From assembly GCA_938015435.1 (NCBI GenBank), contig CALLPN010000006.1, positions 124,001 through 188,000 on the forward strand: a stretch of 64,000 bases of DNA. Direction: 5' to 3'. This document shows, piece by piece, positions 49,974-59,386 of the stretch; the stretch's first letter is position 1, and the number at the start of each line of letters is the position of its first letter. Below the pieces are notes generated by a model. The model was not told the origin of the DNA and did not search any database. It saw only the letters and a program-made list of their open reading frames with translations. Source of the DNA: an uncultured Saprospiraceae bacterium. Its GTDB lineage: Bacteria > Bacteroidota > Bacteroidia > Chitinophagales > Saprospiraceae. Position numbers and translations under genes: made by a program.

Positions 49974-50004
49974 GAGGCAATCCAATTTGGGTTGCCTCTT
50001 TTTT
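49974..50004 (+). terminator. Rho-independent terminator after katG
   Basis: GAGGCAA (49974-49980) pairs with TTGCCTC (49992-49998), with a short GG/CC inner extension, followed by a T-run. It lies 27 bases after the katG stop. Confidence 0.88.
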
Positions 50005-50050
50005 GTATCCATTTCTAACTTTTGACGTCTCAAGTAAAAATACACTTGTA

Positions 50051-50791
50051 ATGATCAATATCTACCAACCAAAATTTATTGTTTTAACACTCTTACTAGC
50101 ACTATTTGCTTTCGATATTAGCGCCCAACGAAATCAATCGCAATATTTAGCTCTAGACACAATTGCTTATCATACTAAGGGAGACCAAAATCTAAATATT
50201 GGAATAGGATTGATCAATCCCACTGAGTTTTCGTACAATCTGATTGGAGGAGGTTCGGGTGCGGGTAGTCCAAGTCCAGCATTAAACCTTTCTTACGAAT
50301 ATGGTTTAACGCAATCCATATCTATCGGAGCATTCTTTAATTATTATAGAGTAGATGCACAAATAGATTATACTTTGGATGATATCAATGCGATACTAGA
50401 TAATCCACTATGTGCGTTGCATTGTAATTCACCATTCCCAATACCAGGTGCAGAAGACTGCATTTGTGATGGCGGTTCGATTACAGAGAGGAACAATGTA
50501 TTTACATTTGGCGGCAAGCTAGCCTTCCATATCTATAAGTTAGACAAGCTAGATACCTATGCGTCTACATATCTTGGTTATAGTTTCAATAGAAGAAAAA
50601 CGATCACTGAATCTGCCGTAAGTTCTATACTGAATGAGATTGATTCCGAAGTAACCGTACCTACTATAGTATACTTCGCTTCTGCGGGTGCACGATATTT
50701 TATGACTCCCAATTTGGCCGTCTATGGCGAATTTGGATATGGTAATTCACATCTTTTGCAGCTTGGTATTACTTATAGGCTTGGATACTAA
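50051..50791 (+). CDS. Predicted outer-membrane beta-barrel protein
   Basis: 246 residues from the ATG at 50051; a TTG at 50003 lies in the katG terminator and is rejected. A signal peptide ends near residue 25 (ISAQ). The rest shows alternating beta strands ('NLSYEYGLTQSISIGAFFNY', 'FGGKLAFHIYKLD', 'STYLGYSFNRRK') and ends 'LLQLGITYRLGY', with an aromatic C-terminal residue typical of outer-membrane barrels. A Cys-rich loop lies near residues 120-140 ('NPLCALHC', 'EDCICDGG'). Ligand unknown. Confidence 0.78.
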   Translation: MINIYQPKFIVLTLLLALFAFDISAQRNQSQYLALDTIAYHTKGDQNLNIGIGLINPTEFSYNLIGGGSGAGSPSPALNLSYEYGLTQSISIGAFFNYYRVDAQIDYTLDDINAILDNPLCALHCNSPFPIPGAEDCICDGGSITERNNVFTFGGKLAFHIYKLDKLDTYASTYLGYSFNRRKTITESAVSSILNEIDSEVTVPTIVYFASAGARYFMTPNLAVYGEFGYGNSHLLQLGITYRLGY

Positions 50792-50897
50792 GTACTTTAT
50801 TGTTAAAAACAGAGCTGACAGATCTTAGATTAAACAATAACCATTAGATCTGGGTAGAAGCACCGAATTTCAGGTACTCCAGCTTCAATTTTTTAAA
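50792..50897. other. Short spacer with inverted repeat
   Basis: A perfect 7-base repeat CAGATCT (50819-50825) and AGATCTG (50846-50852) may form a hairpin between the convergent barrel and YqaE genes. There is no clear T-tract on either side. Confidence 0.3.
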
Positions 50898-51050
50898 TCA
50901 GCTTTCATTGAGAATGACCAAAGCTGCTAACAGACCTGGAATCCAGCATATTAAAGTAAGTAAAGTAACGATTAATATCGATCCACATCCTTTATCCAAT
51001 ACAGCTAAAGGTGGAAATAAAATTGCGAATATTGCTCTTAGTAATGACAT
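50898..51050 (-). CDS. YqaE/Pmp3-family small membrane protein
   Basis: A 50-residue protein with two hydrophobic helices. The first contains 'AIFAILFPPLAVLDKGCG' and the second 'CWIPGLLAALVI', the double hallmark of the YqaE/Pmp3 (UPF0057) family. Known members are inner-membrane proteolipids linked to salt, cold or membrane-potential stress; the exact role is unclear. The ATG is at 51050 and the TGA at 50898. Confidence 0.88.
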   Translation of the reverse strand: MSLLRAIFAILFPPLAVLDKGCGSILIVTLLTLICWIPGLLAALVILNES

Positions 51051-51245
51051 GATAATGTGTTGTTTACTATTATAATCGCAGATAAGAACATCTAAGTTTC
51101 AGCCCTTCGACTAGCATCGTCAAAGACTCGACCAACAAAATTATTTTTCTTGTTGGTTATCCATTACATAATATTCGTAAAGTAAATTTCGCATCAAAAT
51201 CGATGTAAACAATTATTTGATGATTATTCAAGTTACCTTAGCTAT
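51051..51245. other. Divergent promoter region with a hairpin
   Basis: The spacer between YqaE and the kinase has an 8-base inverted repeat, ACCAACAA (51131-51138) with TTGTTGGT (51150-51157). It could be an operator or leader hairpin; no T-tract in a useful place. Confidence 0.3.
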
Positions 51246-53156
51246 ATGGTCCTTCGGAGTATACTTTTATGCCTGTTTATTTGTGTTGCGGAAATATTGA
51301 TTTCTCAGCGCCATATTCATAATGTGCCAGAGGCCATGGTGTCGCTGCAGTCTGATGTCGATGGATCGATAACTGCTCTTTCGCATTCTGGAAAATTATA
51401 TCGATTCAATGGTGCAGATTTTATTTTATTACAAGATGGTCTCAAGGGAGCCAGAGCGATCAGTAACCGCGGAGGAAATTATATTCTGACTGCCAAAGGT
51501 GGAGTATGGAAGTGGTCTGGTAGCAAAGCAAAGCAACAATCACTGAATGAAGAATGCTATGCATATACATCTATTGATGCTAAAGAATATGTTTTAACCC
51601 AGACTGGAATGCATCTCTTTAAAGAAGGTAGGTTCCAATTGATCAATGATTGGACTACTCCAATAGTACGTACAGCAAAGTTTCATCATTTGAATGAAAT
51701 GGATTACTTGTCTAATAATAATTCGATTTATAGTTATAAATCTGGAAAATGGAAGGTCTTAGCCAGAGATACAGTTCGGATTAATGATTTAGCTTTATGT
51801 CAAGATAATATTTGGGTAGCTACAGATTCAGGCTTAAGGGTCATGAAAAACAAAACGCTAAAGTCTATCTTAATTGATGGATTGGATAGTATGAAAATCG
51901 ATCATCTGTTTGCTCTGGGTAAAGATTTGTATATCCAAGGGGAAGGAGATCTACTGAAGTGGAATCCCAAAAACAGTCAAACCTTCAAAGTTGATTTTAA
52001 GTCAAGTCCTTCTAAAGTGGTACAAGATCAATGGGGTGATATATGGTTTGCTGAAGAAGGTAATATTATACAACATAAAGTGGGTGCGGTTAATATAAGT
52101 GAACCCATAATATCAAATATAAATATCAGTGTAAATGGTATACTACAAACTAGTAAGGATTTTGTAGTCAATGAAGAGGGGAGTGATTTGAAAATTAATT
52201 ATGAGGCGACACATCTGAGGGAACCGAAGAATATTACATTTCAATCTTTGTTATCTCCATTGGAAAAAGAATACCAATCCGCCACATCAGATAGAAGTAT
52301 CATGTATACTGATTTACCTGCAGGAACTTATACCTACCGATTGAGGTCAACTGTGAATGGCAATCATTTTTCTTATAGTGATCCGATCACCATTCGTGTA
52401 AAAGCTAAAAATGAAGTATCCCCTTTATGGTGGGTGCTAGGAGCATCGTGTTTGTTTCTCCTATTCTTAGCTCTATTGTCTAATTATCGTTTGCAAGCTT
52501 ACAAAGAAAAATCTTCATTGCTCACTGCCAAATTAAGAACATCTAATGATTTAATAAAGTCTCAGCAAAAGACAATGCAGTTAAAGATGAATCCTCACTT
52601 TTTGTTCAATGCATTGAACTCTATACAAGGTTTAGTTTCTCTAAATAGAAACGATGAAGCCAAAAAGTATATCAGAACATTTAGTAGAATGATGCGCTCC
52701 GTTCTAGATTTTAGTACGGTTGAGAAAATAGGTCTTCAGACTGAAATTAACTACCTCGAAGATTATCTCAGTATTGAGCAAATGACTAGATCTAATTCCT
52801 TCACCTATACTATAAATGTAGATGATGCTTTGATCGAAGACGATATCAAAGTACCACCTATGATCTTACAACCATTTATAGAAAATGCAATTATCCATGG
52901 TGTATCATCGATTAAAGAAGGCTCAATAACGATTGAGATAAAAGATGAAGAAACGTATCTAAACTGTATCATCTCCGATAATGGTATTGGTAGAAAGGAA
53001 GCATCTAGGAAGAAAGCATCTACTCATAAGTCAGTTGCTATAACTTTGGCCAATGAAAGACTACAAAAGCTATCAAAAACGAAGATTTCGGACATGATAG
53101 AATACAAAGATTTACTTCAAGGCACAGAAGTAATTATTAAGATCCCAATGTTGTAA
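51246..53156 (+). CDS. LytS/YehU-type sensor histidine kinase with propeller sensor domain
   Basis: 636 residues. Signal segment (about 1-20), then a periplasmic propeller of Reg_prop-like blades ('IWVATDSGLRVMKNK', 'DIWFAEEGNIIQH') and a Y_Y_Y-like domain ('AGTYTYRLRST'). One membrane helix (about 395-415) is followed by a short coiled coil and the His_kinase domain: H451 in 'MNPHFLFNALNSIQG', the N-box 'ILQPFIENAIIHGV' and 'ISDNGIGRKEA'. Typical partners are LytTR-type response regulators, but none is adjacent: the next gene is on the other strand. Confidence 0.9.
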   Translation: MVLRSILLCLFICVAEILISQRHIHNVPEAMVSLQSDVDGSITALSHSGKLYRFNGADFILLQDGLKGARAISNRGGNYILTAKGGVWKWSGSKAKQQSLNEECYAYTSIDAKEYVLTQTGMHLFKEGRFQLINDWTTPIVRTAKFHHLNEMDYLSNNNSIYSYKSGKWKVLARDTVRINDLALCQDNIWVATDSGLRVMKNKTLKSILIDGLDSMKIDHLFALGKDLYIQGEGDLLKWNPKNSQTFKVDFKSSPSKVVQDQWGDIWFAEEGNIIQHKVGAVNISEPIISNINISVNGILQTSKDFVVNEEGSDLKINYEATHLREPKNITFQSLLSPLEKEYQSATSDRSIMYTDLPAGTYTYRLRSTVNGNHFSYSDPITIRVKAKNEVSPLWWVLGASCLFLLFLALLSNYRLQAYKEKSSLLTAKLRTSNDLIKSQQKTMQLKMNPHFLFNALNSIQGLVSLNRNDEAKKYIRTFSRMMRSVLDFSTVEKIGLQTEINYLEDYLSIEQMTRSNSFTYTINVDDALIEDDIKVPPMILQPFIENAIIHGVSSIKEGSITIEIKDEETYLNCIISDNGIGRKEASRKKASTHKSVAITLANERLQKLSKTKISDMIEYKDLLQGTEVIIKIPML

Positions 53157-53187
53157 TAAGGAAATAAATTTTATCGAAATCTTTTTT

Positions 53188-54798
53188 TTAGTTTAATAAA
53201 TCAATCTTAACACCTTCATCAGTAATATGGATTGCCTTGTACTCTTCTGTCTTGCTAAATATATCTTCAGATCCATTTTCTAGTTTCAATACGCCTCGTG
53301 GACATACGGCAGAACATATTCCACATCCTACACAACTGGCTCTGACAATATTTTGTCCTTTCTGTGCATAAGCTCTTACATCTATTCCCATCTCGCAATA
53401 GGTCGAGCAATTACCACAAGAGATACATTGTCCTCCATTAGTAGTAATACGGAACTTAGAAAACAGCTTTTGCTGTATTCCAAGAATCGCGGCCATTGGG
53501 CATCCAAATCTACACCAAACTCTTGATCCCATAATAGGGTAGAAACCTACACCAACAACCCCTGAAAATAATGCGCCGACATAGAATCCGTAAACACCCT
53601 TAAATGTTTCACCACCTAAGAAAAAAGCATTTCCACTACCAAATGCCCAATTCATTCCAAGTAATGCGGCTACTAATATTGCAGATCCTGAGGCTAAGTA
53701 TATTTTATTTTGATTGCCATCTTTATTTTTCTTTTGTAAAAAAGCATAACCAGCGGCTAACGTAAGTAATAAACCTACCATGATCCAAGTGAACCCTGTT
53801 CTTGTAAGCGAATATTTAGAGCTATCGTCTCCAAGATAAGAGTAGATAACAGCGATAGTCATTACAAACGAAAACAATAATACGCCTTGTATCATCCATC
53901 GTTCTACTTTCCATGCGTTCATAGATTTATTTGATAAGTGTCTCCATGGATCTCCTGCAGTTTCAGCGAGTCCACCACATCCACATACCCAAGAACAATA
54001 CCATCTCTTACCATATTTGTAAGTAAGAAATGGAGATACTACGAATACTAATAGGAGACTCCAAATAAAGAAAAACCATCCTATGTTTCCTGCAGATAAC
54101 ATATTATCGATATGCCATTGTTGTGCAAAATCATAGTCTAATGGCCATTGATTTTTGAGATCCATATCAAACCAATTTCCTTCGAAACCACCGTTGAGAC
54201 CAGATAAAATTTCAGGAATTAAATAAGCCAAAAATAGTTGGAAAAACATCACCGAGAGAGTACGTACTATCTGATAATTATTGTGTCTATATTTATAGAT
54301 GAATTTGATTCCGAAGAAGAATATGGCAAACGTATACATAGTACCATACATAAACCATTGACTGGCTGGCTTTCCATGGAATACATTGGACAATGGATCA
54401 AATAGCGAAATGATGCCAAAATTAGCAGCACCTTCTTTTCCTAGCCCTAAAAATTCAGGAAACCAATACAGTAGCACATAAAATCCTGTGAGAACAATTC
54501 CTAATATCCATCCAATGACTCCTCTACTTGCAAGAGAACTAAACCAGACCCCATCATTTTTGATACCCGCTTTCTTTGTGGCATAATGTTGAAGTGTATA
54601 CCAAAGTATACTCATACCCATCAGTGTGAAAGCTATGGTGAAAGTCATCCCTGTACTGGCAATGCTGTAACCTCCGGCATGGAATCCAGCAATGGTAAGT
54701 CCAATCAAACCGACTATGATCGCCAGACGTTCTGTAAGTCCGAGATTGTGCGGATTAGGATTTGCGATTGATATACTTTCATCTATATAATTTGACAT
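53188..54798 (-). CDS. Membrane-bound 4Fe-4S polyferredoxin-like protein (NosR/NapH/CcoG-like)
   Basis: 536 residues with about ten membrane helices. A first cysteine group lies in 'WYCSWVCGCGGLAETAGDPW', a second in 'WCRFGCPMAAIL'. The C-terminal soluble part has two 4Fe-4S clusters: 'CISCGNCSTYCEMGIDV' and 'CVGCGICSAVCPRGVLKL'. It should pass electrons across or along the inner membrane. It lies 11 bases downstream of the FAD oxidoreductase gene, so the two form one operon and likely a redox pair. Confidence 0.84.
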   Translation of the reverse strand: MSNYIDESISIANPNPHNLGLTERLAIIVGLIGLTIAGFHAGGYSIASTGMTFTIAFTLMGMSILWYTLQHYATKKAGIKNDGVWFSSLASRGVIGWILGIVLTGFYVLLYWFPEFLGLGKEGAANFGIISLFDPLSNVFHGKPASQWFMYGTMYTFAIFFFGIKFIYKYRHNNYQIVRTLSVMFFQLFLAYLIPEILSGLNGGFEGNWFDMDLKNQWPLDYDFAQQWHIDNMLSAGNIGWFFFIWSLLLVFVVSPFLTYKYGKRWYCSWVCGCGGLAETAGDPWRHLSNKSMNAWKVERWMIQGVLLFSFVMTIAVIYSYLGDDSSKYSLTRTGFTWIMVGLLLTLAAGYAFLQKKNKDGNQNKIYLASGSAILVAALLGMNWAFGSGNAFFLGGETFKGVYGFYVGALFSGVVGVGFYPIMGSRVWCRFGCPMAAILGIQQKLFSKFRITTNGGQCISCGNCSTYCEMGIDVRAYAQKGQNIVRASCVGCGICSAVCPRGVLKLENGSEDIFSKTEEYKAIHITDEGVKIDLLN

Positions 54799-54809
54799 GT
54801 CCTTTTCTC

Positions 54810-56150
54810 TTATCTGTTTAAAAATGCAGTTACTCGATCCAATAGCCTATTAGACTTTATTTCGTAGTTGATACCTGATTGCTCCGAGAAGCTCTTTCTT
54901 ATTTCTTTCTCATACGTCTTGTAAAATTCAGGATCAAAATTCGCAAGATTGAGGTTTTCTAATACCTCTTGTAATGAAGCGCCATCCTTGATCCATTTTT
55001 CGCAAACTTCATGACGGAACCTTATGCCCATCAAATTAAAACCAGCTACTTTTTTGGTTTCTGTATGAAAGTTGATTCTTATAGCTTTATCGCTATCAGG
55101 ATGCTCCCAGTACAGAGTCGACAAGTAGTCATGTAACTTTCCTGGTACATCTCCATATACTTGATATTCTATATCTAGGAATTTCGCAGAATTAAACCAT
55201 ATGCCAGGATCGTAATCCACCGCTTTACCGCATATATTATAGGCAACCGTTTCGCCCATCATACGACCTGCGTACCAGATCGCCTCTATATTTCTTCTTC
55301 CTGGTTTAGGCTCAGCAAGCTGGGCACAATCACCGATGGCATACACATCTTTGATATTAGTTTCTAGATGGTTGTCTACCACTATCCCTCGTTCTATATT
55401 GAGTGATGTTTCTTTGAGCCATTTTACATTTGGATGGACGCCGGCGGTAAGTCCTACATAGCCGCATTCCATTCTTTCGCCGGAGTTTTTCATTTTTATT
55501 GCGCAAGCATTTCCATCGCCATCATCTTCTATACTTTCCAGCTCTTCGGCTAATCTTAGATCGATATGATGATCTTTTATATGTCTGCTAATCATAGCAG
55601 ATTCTTCTGCAGGGAGTACATTATTCCAATAGCTGCTTTCTCGTACGAGCATGGTAACTGGAATCTCTCTTGAACGAAACATCTCAGCCATTTCAATACC
55701 AATCAGTCCACCTCCTACAATTACCGCACGCTTTAGACCTGGAGTATGACGTTCCATGTTTTCTACATCATCGTAGGAGTATAAGCCTGCTACTTTGTTG
55801 AGATCTTGACCTGGCCAGCCAAATTTGTTGGTTGCTGACCCAAGAGCAAGTACGAGCTTGTCATATTTTATAGTTTCACCTTTTTTCATCGATAAGGATT
55901 TACTATTAAAATCTATATTTTGGACATGGTCATTTACAAGATCAATTCTATTTTTACTCCAGAAGTAATCTTCGTAAGGCTTCGTCTCTTTATATCGCAT
56001 GTGGCCCATATAGATATACATGAGCGCAGTTCGTGAGTAGAAATGCTTAGTCTCGGAAGATATTACGGTGACTCTATGATCACTTAGCTTTCGGATCCAC
56101 CTTGCCGTAGTAATTCCGCTAATACCGTTACCTATGATAGCTATATGCAT
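54810..56150 (-). CDS. FAD-dependent pyridine-nucleotide-disulfide-type oxidoreductase
   Basis: 446 residues from ATG 56150 (an upstream TTG at 56198 gives an implausible tail). FAD loop 'IAIIGNGISGITTARWIRK' near the N-terminus, NAD(P) loop 'AVIVGGGLIGIEMAEMF', and the second FAD motif 'NIKDVYAIGDCAQL'. The fold resembles nitrite-reductase or ferredoxin-reductase flavoproteins (for example NirB, rubredoxin reductase). No CxxxxC redox pair. First gene of the two-gene operon with the Fe-S membrane protein, which it probably reduces or oxidises. Confidence 0.87.
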   Translation of the reverse strand: MHIAIIGNGISGITTARWIRKLSDHRVTVISSETKHFYSRTALMYIYMGHMRYKETKPYEDYFWSKNRIDLVNDHVQNIDFNSKSLSMKKGETIKYDKLVLALGSATNKFGWPGQDLNKVAGLYSYDDVENMERHTPGLKRAVIVGGGLIGIEMAEMFRSREIPVTMLVRESSYWNNVLPAEESAMISRHIKDHHIDLRLAEELESIEDDGDGNACAIKMKNSGERMECGYVGLTAGVHPNVKWLKETSLNIERGIVVDNHLETNIKDVYAIGDCAQLAEPKPGRRNIEAIWYAGRMMGETVAYNICGKAVDYDPGIWFNSAKFLDIEYQVYGDVPGKLHDYLSTLYWEHPDSDKAIRINFHTETKKVAGFNLMGIRFRHEVCEKWIKDGASLQEVLENLNLANFDPEFYKTYEKEIRKSFSEQSGINYEIKSNRLLDRVTAFLNR

Positions 56151-56378
56151 AAAGCTGTTTTTTCTGATTGAATTACAAGTTACAAAATTTGTATGCAATA
56201 AAAGTATTATATGTTGATACGATCGTCGTTCATTCTACTATTAAGGGACCTTTTAAAGTGCCAAATGTCTTTTAGGGATGTAATTTCTATTCTTTTCTTT
56301 TTATGAAGCTTACGTAAGGGCATTTTTTGTTAAATTCAGCCAATTATTAACCGTATTATCAAATATCAACAAAGAATT

Positions 56379-58292
56379 ATGAAAAAAACTTTACTATTTG
56401 GAGCACTTATGTGTGCATCATTTATGGGTTTCTCTCAGTCTCAAAGGACTGTATTTATCGAGGAATTCACGCAGGCTTCTTGTCCTCCTTGTGAGACTAC
56501 GACTCCAGCTCTAAACGCAATTATCGAGGCAAACGCAGAAAAAATCGTTCAATTAAGATATCAGACTTCTTGGCCGGGAACAGATCCAATGAATGTAGAT
56601 AATCCAACAGAAGTGCAAACAAGAGTAGATTACTATGGAGTAACAGGTGTACCTGATGTTTTCGCAGATGGTACTACTACTGGAAATCCAGGAACTTTAC
56701 CTCAAGCAACAATTGATGGTAGATATGGAATCACAGCACCAGTATTAGTTGAAGTTGAACATTCAATTGCGAGTGATTTATCTTCTATTGATGTAACTGT
56801 AAAGATTACTAATGAGGGAACTGATGCATATTCAGTAGCTTCTAATAGACTTAGAGTTGCTCTTGTAGAGGAAATAGTAAGTTGGCCAAATCGCCCAGGT
56901 TCTACGAGTTTAGTAGATTTCGAAGCGGTAATGAAGACTTTCTTCACAGGTACTGCAGGAATGGAGTTGCCAGAGATTGCAGCAGGAGAAACATGGGAAA
57001 TGTCATGGACTGAATTAGCAATACCTGGTAATGTTTATAATTTTGGAGAATTAGCTGTAGTGGCATTTGTTCAAGATGATGCAACTAAAGCCGCAGTGAA
57101 TGGAGGCTATTCTGAACCTCTACTTTTAGATTATGTTGATTTAAGCGTAGTTTATGCTGAATTAGTTGATAATGGTGGTCTTTGTGATGATTTTAGTGCT
57201 AAAGTAGAAGTTGAAAACAGAGGAGGAGCTGATGCAGCTACTTTTACTGTAGATATGATTTCAAATGGTGTTACTGTTGCTACAGAAACAGTTGACATGT
57301 TAGCTTCAGTATCTTCTACGGAAGTAGATTTCGGTCTTCAATCGATCGAAGGATCAGCAGTTATCACATTTACAGTAAATACTGATGTTCAAGAATTAGG
57401 TTCATTAAATGATTCTAGTCGTGCAGGAGTTATAGGTAGAGTTTTGTCTCCAGCTGGTTCTGTAACTCAAGACTATGAAGCAGATGACGTAGGTTTATTT
57501 CCGAACAACGTAGTTGTGAATTTACCAGCCATAAGCCTAAATGGAATAGTAGTAGACGGTCCAGGTCTAAATGTAACCCAAGCAATGGGAGGATATGGTT
57601 TGTCTGACAAATGTATAATGGTCAATTTTTGGAATTGGAATCCAACTACTGTTGGGGTATCTAACGGAGAAATTGTTATCGCTGAGCAATTCAATGTTCC
57701 TGCGGATGGTAATTTATCTTTTGACTATGCTTATACTTCTTATTCAGGATCGCTTGATAGACTTCAAGTACAAGTATCAACGGATTGTGGAGATTCGTAT
57801 AGTGACATATTTAACAAAGCGGGTGCCGAATTAAGAACTGCAGCAGAAGTAAATATGAATAATTTATACTTCACACCGGCAGCAGATGATTGGGCTACCG
57901 AAAATTTAGATCTTTCTGCTTATGCGGGTCAAGATGTGATAGTAAGAATGTTTGTAACTTCGGCTTGGGGAGATATGTTATACTTTGATAACATCCAAAT
58001 GAATAGTCCAGTTGACGTTAACGAACTTAACGATAATGAAAGCTTATTAGTATTCCCTAATCCAGCTTCACAAAACATGAACATAGAACTTTCTATAGAA
58101 GAGTCAGCTAATGTTTCTGTTAGAATGATCGATATGTTAGGTAGAACAATACTTACAGAGCAAATCGGAACTAACGTAAAAGGAGCTTTAAGCCATACTT
58201 TAGATGTAAATAACATCAACAGTGGTGCTTACTTATTATTCTTCCAGATTGATGAAAGACAAGTAGTACAAAGAGTGAATATTTCTCACTAA
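56379..58292 (+). CDS. Secreted Omp28-like / thioredoxin-like protein with T9SS sorting domain
   Basis: 637 residues with a signal peptide ending near residue 20 (GFSQ). A thioredoxin-like Omp28 domain follows: 'VFIEEFTQASCPPCETTTPA' with a CPPC redox pair near residue 35-38 and 'YGVTGVPDVFADG' with a cis-proline. A middle Ig-like region and a jelly-roll (choice-of-anchor J-like) region near 430-560 follow. The T9SS sorting domain has 'LVFPNPASQNMNI'. It is likely exposed on the cell surface; function may involve disulfide chemistry or adhesion. Confidence 0.88.
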   Translation: MKKTLLFGALMCASFMGFSQSQRTVFIEEFTQASCPPCETTTPALNAIIEANAEKIVQLRYQTSWPGTDPMNVDNPTEVQTRVDYYGVTGVPDVFADGTTTGNPGTLPQATIDGRYGITAPVLVEVEHSIASDLSSIDVTVKITNEGTDAYSVASNRLRVALVEEIVSWPNRPGSTSLVDFEAVMKTFFTGTAGMELPEIAAGETWEMSWTELAIPGNVYNFGELAVVAFVQDDATKAAVNGGYSEPLLLDYVDLSVVYAELVDNGGLCDDFSAKVEVENRGGADAATFTVDMISNGVTVATETVDMLASVSSTEVDFGLQSIEGSAVITFTVNTDVQELGSLNDSSRAGVIGRVLSPAGSVTQDYEADDVGLFPNNVVVNLPAISLNGIVVDGPGLNVTQAMGGYGLSDKCIMVNFWNWNPTTVGVSNGEIVIAEQFNVPADGNLSFDYAYTSYSGSLDRLQVQVSTDCGDSYSDIFNKAGAELRTAAEVNMNNLYFTPAADDWATENLDLSAYAGQDVIVRMFVTSAWGDMLYFDNIQMNSPVDVNELNDNESLLVFPNPASQNMNIELSIEESANVSVRMIDMLGRTILTEQIGTNVKGALSHTLDVNNINSGAYLLFFQIDERQVVQRVNISH

Positions 58293-58320
58293 GAGAATCT
58301 TTACTTTGTAAAATATTAAG

Positions 58321-58353
58321 GCGTTGTCTGAGTAATCAGACAACGCTTTTTTT
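58321..58353 (+). terminator. Rho-independent terminator after the Omp28-like gene
   Basis: GCGTTGTCTGA (58321-58331) and TCAGACAACGC (58336-58346) form a perfect 11-base stem with a 4-base loop, followed by seven T. Confidence 0.95.
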
Positions 58354-58563
58354 ATCCCCTACGTGAATCTCTGGTTAGTTTTAGTTATTCCTTATTTTGT
58401 CGTCAAGCCTCATGACGACGATATTAGCTTACTATTAACACAATATTCGCCGTGTTATTGCCAACTAACTGTTATATTTATGCTACAGAAAGCTCTGAAA
58501 TGTTCGAAAATGTAGTAATGACAAGGGCTTTCGATGAATTTGAATATTAAGAAAAACTATAAT

Positions 58564-59304
58564 ATGATGAAAAATTTACTTTACGCTTTTCTTTTTCTGG
58601 CTTCTGTGAGTGCTTCAGCTCAATTAGTGGTGCCAAGCGACTTGCAAATAACGGATACTCCAGAAACTGAAGATGTAGTACTTCATTATGATCTTGAGCT
58701 GATTGGCCAGGATTCTGTTTGGGTTCACTGGGAACTTTTGTTTTCAGATGATACTCCATCTGAATGGGATATGTACTTATGTGATAACATACTTTGCTAC
58801 ACGAAAAATGTTCGTCAAACTCCAGCTGGAGCATTTAAGATCAATAGGTTTTACGAAAATGTTCCTTCTGAGTGGATGTTTCATACAGAACCTAAACTTA
58901 CTGAAGGTCACTCTACAGTAACTGTAAATACATATTATTTAGATTATTCGACAGCGAATCATACGCCATTGGACTTTTCCGATATCGAATATGATGGAGA
59001 TACATTATCAATGTCTACACATTCATTTGATGTTACCATAAGTTCTGGTGTAGCTGTAGAAGATATCGATTTATCTGAAGTTAAAATATTTCCTAATCCA
59101 ACTTCAGATGTATTCCAAGTAAAGTCTGACGAACATGTAAAGTCAATCGGCGTTTACAATGTAGTAGGTAAATTAGTAGAGGAAATGAATCACACTAATG
59201 GACAAACTCATAATATAGAACATCTTAATAAAGGAATGTATCTAGTAAGGTTGATGAGTGATGATGGGCAAGTGATAAAGACAATGAAATTGAGTAAGAG
59301 GTAG
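58564..59304 (+). CDS. Small secreted T9SS sorting domain protein
   Basis: 246 residues from ATG 58564; an ATG at 58534 would add 10 residues before the signal peptide. Signal peptide ends near SASAQ. The mature part is beta-rich with 'DVVLHYDLELIGQDSVWVHW' and two cysteines ('YLCDNILCY'), resembling a single Ig-like domain. The T9SS sorting domain has 'KIFPNPTSDVFQV' and ends 'GMYLVRLMSDDGQVIKTMKL'. It carries no other recognisable domain. Confidence 0.8.
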   Translation: MMKNLLYAFLFLASVSASAQLVVPSDLQITDTPETEDVVLHYDLELIGQDSVWVHWELLFSDDTPSEWDMYLCDNILCYTKNVRQTPAGAFKINRFYENVPSEWMFHTEPKLTEGHSTVTVNTYYLDYSTANHTPLDFSDIEYDGDTLSMSTHSFDVTISSGVAVEDIDLSEVKIFPNPTSDVFQVKSDEHVKSIGVYNVVGKLVEEMNHTNGQTHNIEHLNKGMYLVRLMSDDGQVIKTMKLSKR

Positions 59305-59330
59305 GAGAACTACATACTTTAAAAAATACG

Positions 59331-59363
59331 ATAGCCAGTGTACTTGTACATTGGCTATTCTTT
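59331..59363 (+). terminator. Rho-independent terminator
   Basis: ATAGCCAGTGTAC (59331-59343) pairs with GTACATTGGCTAT (one G-T pair) followed by TCTTTT. It ends the small T9SS gene. Confidence 0.85.
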
Positions 59364-59386
59364 TATGTGGCTATGAGAAAAAGTAT

